Positions 34,100 through 43,239 are shown, counted from the stretch's first letter. The stretch: DNA of 64,000 nucleotides from Unio delphinus (GCA_029339505.1 JAQISU010000094.1:2944001-3008000), one strand, 5' to 3'. The notes: generated from the letters alone by a model not told the origin. Translations and numbers: made by a program.

Positions 34100-35850
34100 C
34101 TAAATTTATTGTGACAAATCCGTGTGGGGCCGACTGAGCAACACTAAAGGAATTTCTAAATCGATTATGATCCATATCACCGCAGATCCAAGTTTGCCAA
34201 ATATTTCTAAGAGTATGAGTATCAACTCCGTTAAATATGTAACAGAATTGTTACCGAGAGGAGGGTGGATTAAATGAACAATACAAACACAATTTGTGAA
34301 AGAAAATATAAATTTATGTAATAAATTATAAATGAAAATATACAGATGTAACAACACAATAACTCATGCGCTCAACCCACAATTACACTCACAACCATTC
34401 ACAATACAAGAACAAATTAAATATTAATACAAAAGGAATCTCAGATGTAAAGGGATCTCTTGGATTATACACAGATCCAAGGATCCTTTACGAAAGTTAA
34501 ATTAATGCAAGTATAAATTACGAAAAATGAACACAAACGACAAACTATACTATCGCACGATGGATTGCGATAACTAGCATGACCATATACTTGTATTCAA
34601 TCAAGTTGCTAGCTTTTTTTGATATCTATGCGATCACTTGAAATATTATTGTGATCTGACATAAGCATGCAAATACAACAATGTATTAAATTGTATTACA
34701 ATTTCAATACACATATGTGTCTCGACCCCGTATAACCGCACGATTCAGCAACAGTTGAATCGTCTCCCAGTTTCCCCGAAAACCTAGGGTTGACCAATAC
34801 TATTATCGGACGTTTCCCTTCACGGATCCACCACAGTTATACGTTCAGACAACATACAACATCTACCAGAACCAACGGTTCCTCACTACCCTAGATGTCG
34901 ACCCGGATGTTTTACAACTCAGACAGCTCCGACACTCGGACTTCTAGCTTTCCGGATATTTACACGTTACACAGATGTTGACGAACAGACAGTTCGACAC
35001 ACAGACAGATACTTCAATTCCGTTTGCACAAATTAACGGCACAATCACATTCAGATATTTATACAGAGATGTTCCACAACAAATCAGACGATATCAAAGA
35101 CGTTTATCAAAAGATGGTATCAGATGTGTTAACAGCTACGGTATCAGAAATGGTATCAACTACGTTAGCAGCTATGGTATCAGAAACATTGACATCTACG
35201 GTATCAGATTGACATCTACGGTATCAGTGATTATCAGATCTATGGTAACAGCGATTGTCAGCTTCAGTATCAGAAACACGGTAACAGCGATTGTCAGCTA
35301 CAGTATCAGAAACGGTAACAGCTACGGTATCAGAAACACGGTAACAGCTACGGTATCAGAAACATGGTAACAGCTACAATAAACAAAACCAGACTAATAA
35401 TAGTTGTCTCAAAAATAATCTAAGCCGTAGATTACGATATTGCATTTAAAGTCTAAAAGTGACTAGCAATTCCAAATATTCCACGTTTAATTGCAATAAA
35501 AGCATCATTATACGAAATGGTAATCTGAATAAAATTCACAATAAAACGAAAATGTAAATTTAACACTCACCCCTTTGGCTGGAGAAATGAAAGACGAGCT
35601 TATCTATCCTTCGATTAGATATTTTGGTTCCCGTAATTATTATGAGAAATATATCGCCTTATATACTCTCAATAGGTGAACATAAATCACATCGAGCTTG
35701 CCGTGCACCACGTAAAACGAGTATTTCGGATTTCATGTAAATTACAAATTGGCACATGCAAATCGTTACACGCCACTTAATCACCCCAGGTAATGCGTGT
35801 ATGACGAAATCAAGAAAATGGTGAGTTTCGTTTGCAATTCAAGAAGAACA
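34100..35850. other. Polinton left non-coding region with GGTATCAGA-type repeats
   Basis: About 1.75 kb between the left terminal repeat and the ATPase gene with no credible gene. At 35100-35370 short units (acggtatcagaaa, acggtaacagct) repeat imperfectly and keep a 131-codon frame open (34975-35370), which I treat as repeat-derived. The region might hold replication or packaging signals or a lost gene; nothing visible decides this. Confidence 0.5.
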
Positions 35851-35854
35851 AAAA

Positions 35855-36376
35855 TCAGTTCAATTTTCGCCTAATTCTGTGACAAAATACACACAATAAA
35901 TTGCAGTTATCTCTGATCACTTTTGGTATCTGAGTGTATCGTTGAGTGACATAGATCACATCAGTGCTTTTATGCCTGCCTCGTGAAAATATTCTAGCTG
36001 GTTTTTTTGGTTTATCTAACATTACATCATCGTATACAACTAAATTGTTAATATTTCCATCGAGATCTTCTACTGATGGTGCCTCGTCAATATCTGTAAT
36101 AAATTCAATAATACCCTCGCCGGCAATTTCTGATGCATTCTCGTTAAAATCCTTTAACACTTCATAGCATCGTTGATCATCTACGCTAGGGGCAATTAAA
36201 TACAACTTATCCCACTTCATCCATCTCATTATTAAATTGAGTAACAATTGCGTCTTGCCGGATCCAGATGGCCCGATTATAATCGCGCGGATAGAGTTTG
36301 GTAGCGCTGCATGATGCTTAACTGGTTCTCTTGTTTTAGTCGCTGAAAAATCAATTATATTCATATCTCTATACAT
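35855..36376 (-). CDS. FtsK/A32-type genome-packaging ATPase, C-terminus broken
   Basis: A 173-codon minus-strand frame from ATG at 36376. IIIGPSGSGKTQ (residues 32-43) is the Walker A loop, NLVVYDDVM (111-119) the Walker B strand, and YVTQRYTQIPKVIRDN (142-157) the C-terminal sensor/arginine region typical of Polinton and NCLDV packaging ATPases, which pump DNA into capsids. Family members continue about 50-80 residues further; here the frame ends in CHRIRRKLN just after the sensor. A family-like continuation in another frame, containing a stop, follows, so the gene is truncated by a frameshift. The start lies 5 bp from the divergent zinc-ribbon start. Confidence 0.88.
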   Translation of the reverse strand: MYRDMNIIDFSATKTREPVKHHAALPNSIRAIIIGPSGSGKTQLLLNLIMRWMKWDKLYLIAPSVDDQRCYEVLKDFNENASEIAGEGIIEFITDIDEAPSVEDLDGNINNLVVYDDVMLDKPKKPARIFSRGRHKSTDVIYVTQRYTQIPKVIRDNCNLLCVFCHRIRRKLN

Positions 36377-36381
36377 AAATT
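36377..36381. promoter_or_regulatory. Divergent start pair: ATPase (-) and zinc ribbon (+)
   Basis: Only 5 bp separate the two ATG codons. Any promoter for one gene must overlap the coding start of the other, or the transcripts must have overlapping 5' ends. Confidence 0.5.
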
Positions 36382-36576
36382 ATGGATCTATATTGTGTGA
36401 AGTGTAAAACGCGTACTGGCACAAATGATGTGATGACGATTACAACTAAAAATAACAGATCAGCGCTTTCTGGTAAATGCGTACAATGTAGTACAAAGAA
36501 ATTTAGATTTGTTTCCCTTGGTAAACCCAAGGAACCTTTAAAAAAAAACGAGGAGGTGATATCGCAGCCAAGTTAG
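36382..36576 (+). CDS. Small zinc-ribbon protein (DUF5679-like), N-terminal part of the PLA2 gene
   Basis: 64 codons from ATG. MDLYCVKCKTRTGT and KCVQCSTKKFRFV give a CxxC...CxxC zinc ribbon of the type found in large DNA viruses (DUF5679). The frame closes with ISQPS just after a run of nine A (36540-36548), where the phospholipase-like frame opens. Zinc ribbon and phospholipase domain were probably one protein before a homopolymer length change, or they are still two genes. Confidence 0.7.
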   Translation: MDLYCVKCKTRTGTNDVMTITTKNNRSALSGKCVQCSTKKFRFVSLGKPKEPLKKNEEVISQPS

Positions 36577-36908
36577 CAAAACTCCCTGGAACACCGTGGG
36601 TAAAGTATCCAGGAGAAAAGCATCTTCCAGGATATAGCTACTGTGGCCCAGGAACACGATTAGATATCAGACTTGATGATCAAAACCAACCTCGACATGG
36701 TGAAGAACCAATAAATGCTATTGATAGGGCGTGTCACGCACATGATGTTGCTTATAAAAGCAGCAATTTGCAACACAGGCATCTCGCAGATGTGAAATTA
36801 ATTCATGCATTAAATGCTATTCCTAATAAATCCTTCAAAGAAAAATTAGCTTCATGGTTAATAAAATCGGCTATGAAAAGCAAATTGATGTTAGGTGTTG
36901 GTAATTAA
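36549..36908 (+). CDS. Phospholipase A2-like virion domain (parvovirus VP1u type)
   Basis: About 119 codons in a frame with no ATG of its own near the start. YCGPGTRLD is the calcium-binding loop, and DRACHAHDVAYK carries the His-Asp catalytic pair. This fold occurs in VP1 of many parvoviruses and in Polinton proteins, where it is thought to help virions leave endosomes. The C-terminal segment (FKEKLASWLIKSAMKSK) is amphipathic. The frame starts at the A9 run that ends the zinc ribbon and its stop overlaps the integrase frame by 14 nt. Confidence 0.8.
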   Translation, partial: RGGDIAAKLAKLPGTPWVKYPGEKHLPGYSYCGPGTRLDIRLDDQNQPRHGEEPINAIDRACHAHDVAYKSSNLQHRHLADVKLIHALNAIPNKSFKEKLASWLIKSAMKSKLMLGVGN

Positions 36909-37857
36909 TAACAACACGGAATCTATTTACTATTCTCCAAAAGGATACTGGCGGGGTAAAACAGCAATCAATAAACTCGCTAGTGCTGCAAAAGTGAAAA
37001 AAACTACAGCTGCTAATTGGTTATCCAAACATGCGATATGGCAAATTTATCTACCACCGCCTAAACAAATTAATTACTCGCATTTTGATGTGACTGTCCC
37101 TAATGAAGTTCATCAAGCTGATTTATTATTTATACCTCATGATGGTGGTTACAAATACGCGTTAACCGTAGTTGATATTGCAAGTCGATATAAAGAAGCA
37201 GAACCGTTAAAAACAAAATCAGCAACTGAAGTGGCTTCTGCATTTGAAAGGATTTATCGAAAGGGTCCTCTGCGTTGGCCAAATCTATTACAAGTTGATC
37301 CTGGCAAGGAATTTCAGGGTCCAGTGTTATTAACAATGAAACATCATAATGTCACCATCAGACGAGGACATACTGCACTACATTGTGATCAGGCAATTGT
37401 TGAACGGTTTAATAGGACGATTGCTGAGTGGTTATTTGGATATCAATACGCAAAAGAATTCATACAAGAAAAAAGATCCCGTGAATGGGTTAAAAGATTA
37501 CCAACTGTGATTACCGCACTGAATAATGAGATTACTAGAACAATCAACATGAAACCTAACGATGCGATTAAAAAGAAAATGGAAATTCAAAGAGATTCTA
37601 GCGTTTCCCAACCAATTCTTGGTAGTAATATCACTGTTAGGTACTTATACGAACCAGGAGAGCTTGAAGGTGGCAGAAAAAGGGCTACTGATCCTATTTG
37701 GACTGTTACTGCACACAAGATATCTACTATAACACGATCTACTGGCAGACCTCCAGTCTATAGACTGGATTCAACTGCCCCTCAACGAGGATTTACTCGA
37801 CAACAACTGCAAGTGATACCCGAGGATACTCAATTACTGCCGCGGGGTCTTGACTAG
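36895..37857 (+). CDS. Retroviral-type DDE integrase of the Polinton
   Basis: 320 codons, open throughout. HQADLLF (D76), LLQVDPGKEF (D135) and AIVERFNRT (E170) form the DDE triad of the rve core, with VDIASRYKEAEPL and NxxxTINMKPNDA as further family blocks. The N-terminal text (YYSPKGYWRG...NWLSKHA) resembles the helix-turn-helix/zinc region of Polinton integrases, and the C-terminus has an SH3-like segment ending FTRQQLQVIP. No in-frame ATG is near: the frame begins after a TAG at 36892 with GTG, so the 5' end is probably missing, frameshifted or spliced. Its 3' end overlaps the convergent replication gene by 65 bp. Confidence 0.93.
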   Translation: MLVINNNTESIYYSPKGYWRGKTAINKLASAAKVKKTTAANWLSKHAIWQIYLPPPKQINYSHFDVTVPNEVHQADLLFIPHDGGYKYALTVVDIASRYKEAEPLKTKSATEVASAFERIYRKGPLRWPNLLQVDPGKEFQGPVLLTMKHHNVTIRRGHTALHCDQAIVERFNRTIAEWLFGYQYAKEFIQEKRSREWVKRLPTVITALNNEITRTINMKPNDAIKKKMEIQRDSSVSQPILGSNITVRYLYEPGELEGGRKRATDPIWTVTAHKISTITRSTGRPPVYRLDSTAPQRGFTRQQLQVIPEDTQLLPRGLD

Positions 37858-38750
37858 CACCTCTTCGTCTGTTGCACTCAAGACAAGTCAGCATCACATT
37901 ATCTCTGGTATGACCAATACTGCTATTCTTTCTGTCTACGATAAATTGGCGAGAATCCCTATCTGACCAACACCAATTCATCACACAATTGCAACTCGCG
38001 CAGTGATTATTCTGTTGCTGTTTCAACGTCATTATTAATTCAGCATCGATGTCAAATTCTCGTTTTTTTTTTTTATCCTGCTGTTTATAACCAGAAAGTT
38101 TTTTTCTGATTATGTCCTCGATGATATCATCAGCGCTGACAGTATCACTTATTGCATTGTCATTAGGATTTTCAAGGACAATTCTTCGAAGCTGATTTAT
38201 TTTTCGTACTCTGGATACTGCGAGATAGACTAAATTTGACCATTCGATGCGATTATCTACCATCCAAACAATTGTATCCGATATAGTTAATCCCTGTGAA
38301 GAATGTATTGCTGCTGCGTATCCTAGCGTCCACGGGGATTGATTAGCACGCAATGCATCTTCAACGACGGTGATATCAAGCAGCACAATATCATTTAATA
38401 CCAGAATTTGTTTTTCACGCTGTCCTGGAATATCAACTTCAATGTTCTGTTTTCATGTATCCGATGGCCTATAACATAATGGTACTGGAAGTGTTGCAAA
38501 TTTTTCTTTATGCAATTCAAATAACTTCATCTGAAGTGTGTCTCTGACTATTTTTCTACTTGCAATTATCAAATCATTTGGTCTCCACATTTCCCAAAAA
38601 TCATTCATTGGAGTTTCTGAAATTATTTCACGCGCTATTTCACATTGGATTCTATCCGGTTGTAATCTAATTAGCGCTTTGAGTTCTCGTAATTTTTCAT
38701 CAAGTGATCTGTAATCAGTGGTAATTTCTTCATAATAGTCTACAAAACCC
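37793..38750 (-). pseudogene. SF1 helicase motifs V-VI plus C-terminal HNH zinc domain
   Basis: Open minus-strand sequence from about 38750 is interrupted by TGA at 38453-38455 and then runs 197 codons from 38386. GYAAAIHSSQGLTI is helicase motif V and NLVYLAVSRVRK motif VI. After a lysine-rich linker, HCASCNCVMNW and VDRKNSSIGHTRDNVMLTC, then LECNRRRG, form a treble-clef HNH-like domain (CxxC, D, N, CxxCN). The position expected for the catalytic His is Asp (VDR), as in some HNH relatives. The last 65 bp overlap the integrase end on the other strand. Confidence 0.75.
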
Positions 38751-38751
38751 T

Positions 38752-38982
38752 TTAGCCATTCATGTGGGATGCACCGACAAATGGTGGTGGTTGGCCGTGA
38801 TCACCGCACAAGACGACTTTTGTATTTTTCAGTAACAACCATTCAAGAAATGTTTGTAATACATCTAATGACACTGTGCATATTTCATCCGAAATTATGA
38901 TTTCAGGAATAAATTTCTTGCCCATACGCTCAGAAGTCCACTTATCTCCTTTCCATCGAAAAAAACTGGTAAGTACAGGCAT
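38752..38982 (-). pseudogene. SF1 helicase motifs II and III
   Basis: A 76-codon frame overlapping the end of the previous block. EIIISDEICTVSLD is motif II (Walker B with DE) and VVLCGDHGQPPPF is motif III (GDxxQ.PPF), as in Pif1/RecD-type SF1B helicases. The frame changes near 38755, and open sequence of the same gene continues in another frame to the TGA at 38453. Confidence 0.8.
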
Positions 38983-40444
38983 TTACCCCTCGCTGTATCA
39001 TTTCTCTTGCAAGTCTGTGAGTTGGTGTTAGCACAATCATGTTGGACTTCCCACGGAATAATTCAATTCCACGAGTTGTTTTTCCTGACCCACCACAACC
39101 GTTTAAATAAACTGTTTTATATCTACAGATTGGATCAGAAATCGATGGTGCATTAGAAAATTCTGATTGCATCTCTTTGAGATTCCGATAATTATTTTCA
39201 ATTGTAACATCTGCTGATTGAATATAATCATGTAGCATTTCTCGCTTAATTCTCCATGACCCCCAATTCTTGTCCCCTTCACTTTGTGAGGCACTTGTCA
39301 AGGGTTTTATGAATTCAGCCATTTTGCTATTTATGTAAAATGAATCGGTGGCAACTCTAACTGCGGTGTTAGGAAATTTATTGATCATCGAAAACAGATT
39401 AATAGAAGCATAACCGAGCATAGAAGCTCTCAAATGTGTATACTGCGGATTGTATCCATCGTTGTAGGTAACAATTGTACCCAATTTGGTTCCATCGGAC
39501 ATAAATGCGTCTTTACGATTGACATATATCCCTTTATTCGTTAAATCCGCGATTACAAAATCGTATTCAGCATTGTCTATAATCAACCGTGAAGAATATC
39601 TTGTATTGTCGTATTTACCACCTTGGGTAAATTTATCGATTATTCTTCTACTGAGATCTTTTGCTTCGTTGTTTCTGATTTCCAATAATTGTTTGGACCA
39701 ATCCATGATTTGTTGTTCATTAAAATCTGGAAACAGTTTTCGCTGTTTGCTAATTATTTTTTCTAGATCGGGTTGTGGTAACCAGACTGATTTCTGTGCT
39801 CGATAGGATATAATCGCTTCACTGACAATTAACGATTGTAACATCCCACAATCAATCATATATCTCAATAGCACTATTGGCATCCAGTGTTTTTCAGATA
39901 TGTGTTTACCAATCCAAAGATAACTAGACGGATGAAGTCCTGTAGCCAATTCAAATGATACTACACAAGCGAATCCGGTTAAATCAAAATCAGGCAGTGG
40001 TCCATTAATTGCAACACGGGCCATTTCATGTGTGGGGTGTCCAAATCGTTTGAAATATTTCTCGCATTCTCCATACCCGAGAAAACTCCCTGGATAACAC
40101 GCAATCATATCAACGGAAATAACGGTTTCAGTGTCGTATTTTGTATTCCATAACCCTCCATGGCTGTATTCAAGACAGCTCAATCTGACATCTGATAAAA
40201 ACTCACTTCGCGTTGGTTTCCACGCGTTTTTCTTCCTAGCAAAATGTGCTGCAACCGAGGGAAGTGTAAAACAATTTGTTAATAATTGATCGTTGTCTTT
40301 CACCCCTGAGTTCTCTGGGGAAAACTCACTAGCTAGTTGTTTCATTTGATTATGCAGCTCTTCAGTACGGTACAATTCTCCGTTGGGTCTTACAAACTGA
40401 TCAAATCTACTTTCATCGTCTGAAGCACTATGAAATAGCCACAT
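38942..40444 (-). pseudogene. Family B DNA polymerase palm joined to SF1 helicase motif I
   Basis: 500 open codons. EYSHGG (92-97) fits the YxGG segment of protein-primed polymerases. VISVDMIACYPGS (109-120) fits motif A (DxxSLYP) with D112. VRVATDSFYI (362-371) fits motif C (DTDS) with D367, the first Asp replaced by Ala/Thr. Motif B is unclear (around 337-352). Only about 70 residues after motif C, LNGCGGSGKTTRG (447-459) is a helicase Walker A, followed by VLTPTHRLARE (471-481), motif Ia-like. A normal thumb domain would not fit. The frame ends at 38942 beside an A7 run. The incomplete motif C argues that polymerase activity may be lost. Confidence 0.75.
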
Positions 40445-41920
40445 TGTCTTCTTTACTCAAATTGTAAATAGCATCAAATAATTTCTGCTCGGTAAAACAC
40501 TCTTCAGGTCCCAACCCTGTTGGGGAAATATATTTTATGATTCTATCCCGTGGGAATATTGTTACTGCAGATGACCACGCGTGTTCGTTATGATCAATAA
40601 TTTGGATTGGCGCTCCTTGTGATTGATATTTCGATTCGTATAATACTTCTCCGGTTATTGTCGTTACTGATATTGGAAATCTCAATGATGTTTCTAATTT
40701 GATTATATCCTAAATTGTTGCCCCATGCTGTTTCACCGTTAATTCCCATTCGGTTATTTTTTTTCGTCTTAGATCAGTCAGTTTATTTCCCCGGGATGCA
40801 TTTGTGAAGTGTTCTATTATTCGTGCTGCTACACAATTGAGTTGCAAAGAATATTTCATCGGGGCTAGTTTTGCAATATCAGGTTTTTCATTTAACGGAT
40901 ATATCCCGTAAACAACTGCTGTTACAGGATAAGATCTTTCATAGTATGGTTTGTCAATTCCAGTCAAAATTCCTGGTTTGGAATCTTGATTCACAGTGAC
41001 AGTTTTTTTATCCTTGAGAATGGGTTCGTATTTATCCCTAATGATCCAATTTCCAGTGTCGTCATGGATAAGGAATTTTATTCTGAAAAAATACCTTTTC
41101 TGCGAAAGATGTGAGATTATCACTGCTGCTTTTTCATCATTCATGGTAGCGTCAACACGGCCATCAATTCGAAATGTTGACCAACAATGAGATGCTCCAT
41201 CACGCTTGAATTCATTAAAACAGTCTCTGATTTTACTAATCATGGCTCTATCAAGAATTTTATTCTTTGGTGTATCAGAAACTCTATCGAGATTGAATCG
41301 AGCATTTTTCCAAGGCGTAATTTCCGATAATCTCTTGAATTCCTTCATATCAGAGATTCTATCGGGATTAATTTTCAATAATCTCTCAAACTTCTTCATT
41401 AGACGTTTTGGTTTATCGAGATTAAATCTAGGATTAATTTTCGATAATCTCTTGAACTCCTTCATATCAGAGATTCTATCGGGATTAATTTTCAATAATC
41501 TCTTGAACTCCTTCACTAGACGTTTTTTGGGTTTATCGAGATTAAATCTAGGATTAATTTTCAATAATCTCTTAAACTCCTTCATGTTACCGTCTACTAG
41601 ACGTTTTTTTGGTTTATCGAGATTAAATCTAGGATTAATTTTCAATAATCTCTTAAACTCCTTCATGTTACCGTCTACTAGACGTTTTTATGGTTTATCG
41701 TTACCGTTTACTAGACTTTTTTTGGTTTATCGAGATTAAATCTAGGATTAATTTTCAATAATCTCTTAAACTCTTTCATGTTACCGTCTACTAGACGTTT
41801 TTTCGGTTTATCAAGATTAAATCTAGGATTAATTTTCAATAATCTCTTAAACTCCTTATCAGGATTGAATTGATCATTTTTCCAAGTCGTAATTTTCGAT
41901 AATCTCTCCAACTTCTTCAT
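40428..41920 (-). pseudogene. N-terminal part: basic repeat array plus unassigned domain
   Basis: Starts at ATG 41918-41920 (MKKLERLSKITTWK). A tandem array (41300-41900) encodes units KEFKRLLKINPRFNLDKPKK, strongly basic. From about 41230 a non-repeated domain follows (ISKIRDCFNEFKRDGASHCW, LNCVAARIIEHFTNASRG, ITEWELTVKQHGATI), then TAG at 40710, then in the same frame to 40428 ITGEVLYESKY and IIDHNEHAW. The 'NCVA.rIieHF' and 'HNeHAW' blocks recall proteins I remember from mobile DNA in arbuscular fungi, but I cannot verify that. The domain may be the polymerase exonuclease/N-terminal part; no clear exonuclease motif is visible. Confidence 0.6.
41300..41915 (-). repeat. ~78-bp coding tandem array in the replication gene
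   Basis: About seven units of aggattaattttcaataatc, tcttaaactccttcat and tttggtttatcgagattaaa on the plus strand, each with an optional ccgtctactagacg block. Unit lengths are mostly multiples of 3, so the minus-strand frame stays open apart from one break near 41690. Some units carry 'gattctatcgggattaattt' instead of the FNLDKPKK segment. Confidence 0.85.
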
Positions 41921-41944
41921 ACTATAATTAAAACAAGTATTTAA
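41921..41944. promoter_or_regulatory. Short divergent promoter region between replication gene and zinc protein
   Basis: 24 bp (actataattaaaacaagta, then tttaa) separate the minus-strand ATG at 41920 from the plus-strand ATG at 41945. It is AT-rich and must serve both genes unless transcription starts lie inside the coding regions. Confidence 0.45.
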
Positions 41945-42352
41945 ATGAAAGATTTATATATAATGAATCACTGCAAATGGCTTATGATTGGATCAGTGAC
42001 ACCGTGTAACAAATCATGCAGAAATGAATTCTGTGGGTATCATATGCAAAGTTTTCGACGTGGAAGCCTTGGTCCGTTACCCTGCATACGATGTGGGGTT
42101 GGGGTCAGGGGAAAATCACAATTATGTCTGAATTGTGGTGGTAAACGATACAGGGAGTTGAAGCGTTATTATGACAATAGAGTTAAAAACTCCATCAAAA
42201 ATGGAAAATCATATGAATTTTCAATCAAAAATTCTGACCTTGACTCTGTCAAGGACAAAGTCAATGACAGAGTCAGCGACAAAGTCATAAGAACTCCCCA
42301 AGACTACATTGAAAGATTCATTATTAGACCAAACAATGAATTAGACAAATAG
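41945..42352 (+). CDS. Cysteine-rich zinc-ribbon protein
   Basis: 135 codons. The N-terminal half has paired cysteines (HCKW, TPCNKSCRNEFCGYH, LPCIRCG, LCLNCGGKRYRELKR), likely two zinc sites. The C-terminal half is polar and lysine/aspartate-rich (DSVKDKVNDRVSDKV, a 4-unit acidic/basic repeat). ATG at 41963 (MNHCKW) is an alternative start. Similar small cysteine-rich proteins occur in Polintons without known function; nucleic-acid binding is a guess. Confidence 0.7.
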   Translation: MKDLYIMNHCKWLMIGSVTPCNKSCRNEFCGYHMQSFRRGSLGPLPCIRCGVGVRGKSQLCLNCGGKRYRELKRYYDNRVKNSIKNGKSYEFSIKNSDLDSVKDKVNDRVSDKVIRTPQDYIERFIIRPNNELDK

Positions 42353-42365
42353 TATTTGTATACAA

Positions 42366-42818
42366 ATGAACCAAGAATTCAGACGACATTCCCTGATTAC
42401 AAATTATGAAGCATCTAGTGATGGTATCATAAGATACCGTAGACTGAAGAAACCTGTTGGTGCTGACAATGGTATGGGGTATTTGGTGTTTAGCGCTGGA
42501 AAGAAAATTTATCTCAATCATCGTTTCGTGTATGAATGTTTCCGTGGATTGATCAAAGATGATTTTGTTATCGATCACAAGGATTCTAATCCAAAGAATA
42601 ATTCTTTATCAAATCTGCAAGCTGTTACACAAAGTGAGAATACCAAACGAGGAAAGACTGGGAAATACTCGAAAAAAGCGAAACCAGTAAAATCTTTGAA
42701 TACGATAACTAACGAAGAAAAAATATTTCAGTCTATGAATAGCGCCGGTAGGTATTTCAATATTTGTCCATCTTCTGTTCAATTCGTTGCCGAGGGGATA
42801 ACAAAGACGGCGATATAA
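42366..42818 (+). CDS. HNH endonuclease with NUMOD4 and NUMOD1 modules
   Basis: 150 codons, intact. YEASSDGIIRYR (14-25) is a NUMOD4 motif. NHRFVYECF (51-59) and VIDHKDSNPKNNSLSNL (68-84) form the HNH core (D70-H71, N79, N83). KPVKSLNTITNEEKIFQSMN and the helix to ITKTA (106-148) form a NUMOD1 DNA-binding unit. Such proteins are free-standing homing-type nucleases of phages and large DNA viruses. It lies 13 bp after the zinc protein in the same direction. Here it may be a selfish passenger or have been adopted for replication. Confidence 0.85.
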   Translation: MNQEFRRHSLITNYEASSDGIIRYRRLKKPVGADNGMGYLVFSAGKKIYLNHRFVYECFRGLIKDDFVIDHKDSNPKNNSLSNLQAVTQSENTKRGKTGKYSKKAKPVKSLNTITNEEKIFQSMNSAGRYFNICPSSVQFVAEGITKTAI

Positions 42819-42890
42819 AAAAATCGCGGACAAAAAAATTCATTTTATTTATGTCTAAGTCATTCATATTTTTCATTTAGAAATATAGAA

Positions 42891-43235
42891 TTGTTATATA
42901 GCATTATTGATGAAATTTTAAAATTGAAAAGTCAGGATATCAAACTATCAGATGGGTTAAATCCTGATCAAATCATGTCTGATTTTCAGGATATAGAATA
43001 CAGAGTTAACAACAACAAGTATATGCTGCCCAAGAAATATGCACCCATCAAAAGAATTCAGAATTCTATTCGGGTCTCTCTTTCATTTTCCAGTGATGTA
43101 AGTGTGTTTGTCCCGTTATATACTATCATAGAGGGAATACGAAAAGAATTGGGTAGCGAATACGAATCGAAAAAGGATATCAATTCTAAAGTTAGAAACC
43201 TACGAGCGTTAATTCAAGAAAATGAACGATTTTGA
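42891..43235 (+). CDS. Small protein of unknown function
   Basis: About 115 codons open from before 42891 to 43235, mixed helical, with no recognised domain (SIIDEILKLKSQDIKLSDGL, MLPKKYAPIKRIQNSIRVSL, IQENERF end). No in-frame ATG lies near the start. An ATG at 42851 is in another frame and stops after ten codons, so a frame change near 42875 probably separates start and body. Confidence 0.5.
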   Translation: MLYSIIDEILKLKSQDIKLSDGLNPDQIMSDFQDIEYRVNNNKYMLPKKYAPIKRIQNSIRVSLSFSSDVSVFVPLYTIIEGIRKELGSEYESKKDINSKVRNLRALIQENERF

Positions 43236-43239
43236 CCGT

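Larger units (their letters stand above)
37793..41920 (-). pseudogene. Composite replication gene: basic repeats, PolB palm, SF1 helicase, HNH domain
   Basis: A 4.1-kb minus-strand block, read from 41920 to 37793, in which consecutive frames carry parts of one long replication protein. In order: an N-terminal basic repeat array, a roughly 300-residue domain, a family B polymerase palm, helicase motif I, helicase motifs II-III, motifs V-VI and an HNH-type zinc domain. Breaks: a frame change near 41690, TAG at 40710-40712, a frame change near 40435, another near 38960 (an A7 run), one near 38755 and TGA at 38453-38455. Standard Polintons carry a stand-alone protein-primed polymerase of over 1000 residues; here the polymerase is short and followed by a helicase. 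Whether it was one polyprotein is inference from order, direction and spacing. Confidence 0.8.

Noticed and set aside
34975..35370. 131-codon frame in the left Polinton region
   Set aside because: It coincides with short GGTATCAGA-type repeats, has low complexity and no homologue recognised.
40996..41739. Plus-strand frames opposite the replication gene (64 and 177 codons)
   Set aside because: They are antisense shadows of the basic repeat array and its neighbour. The minus-strand proteins have coherent domains downstream.
42324..42833. Minus-strand frames opposite the HNH gene
   Set aside because: They are shadows; the plus-strand frame carries complete NUMOD4, HNH and NUMOD1 motifs.
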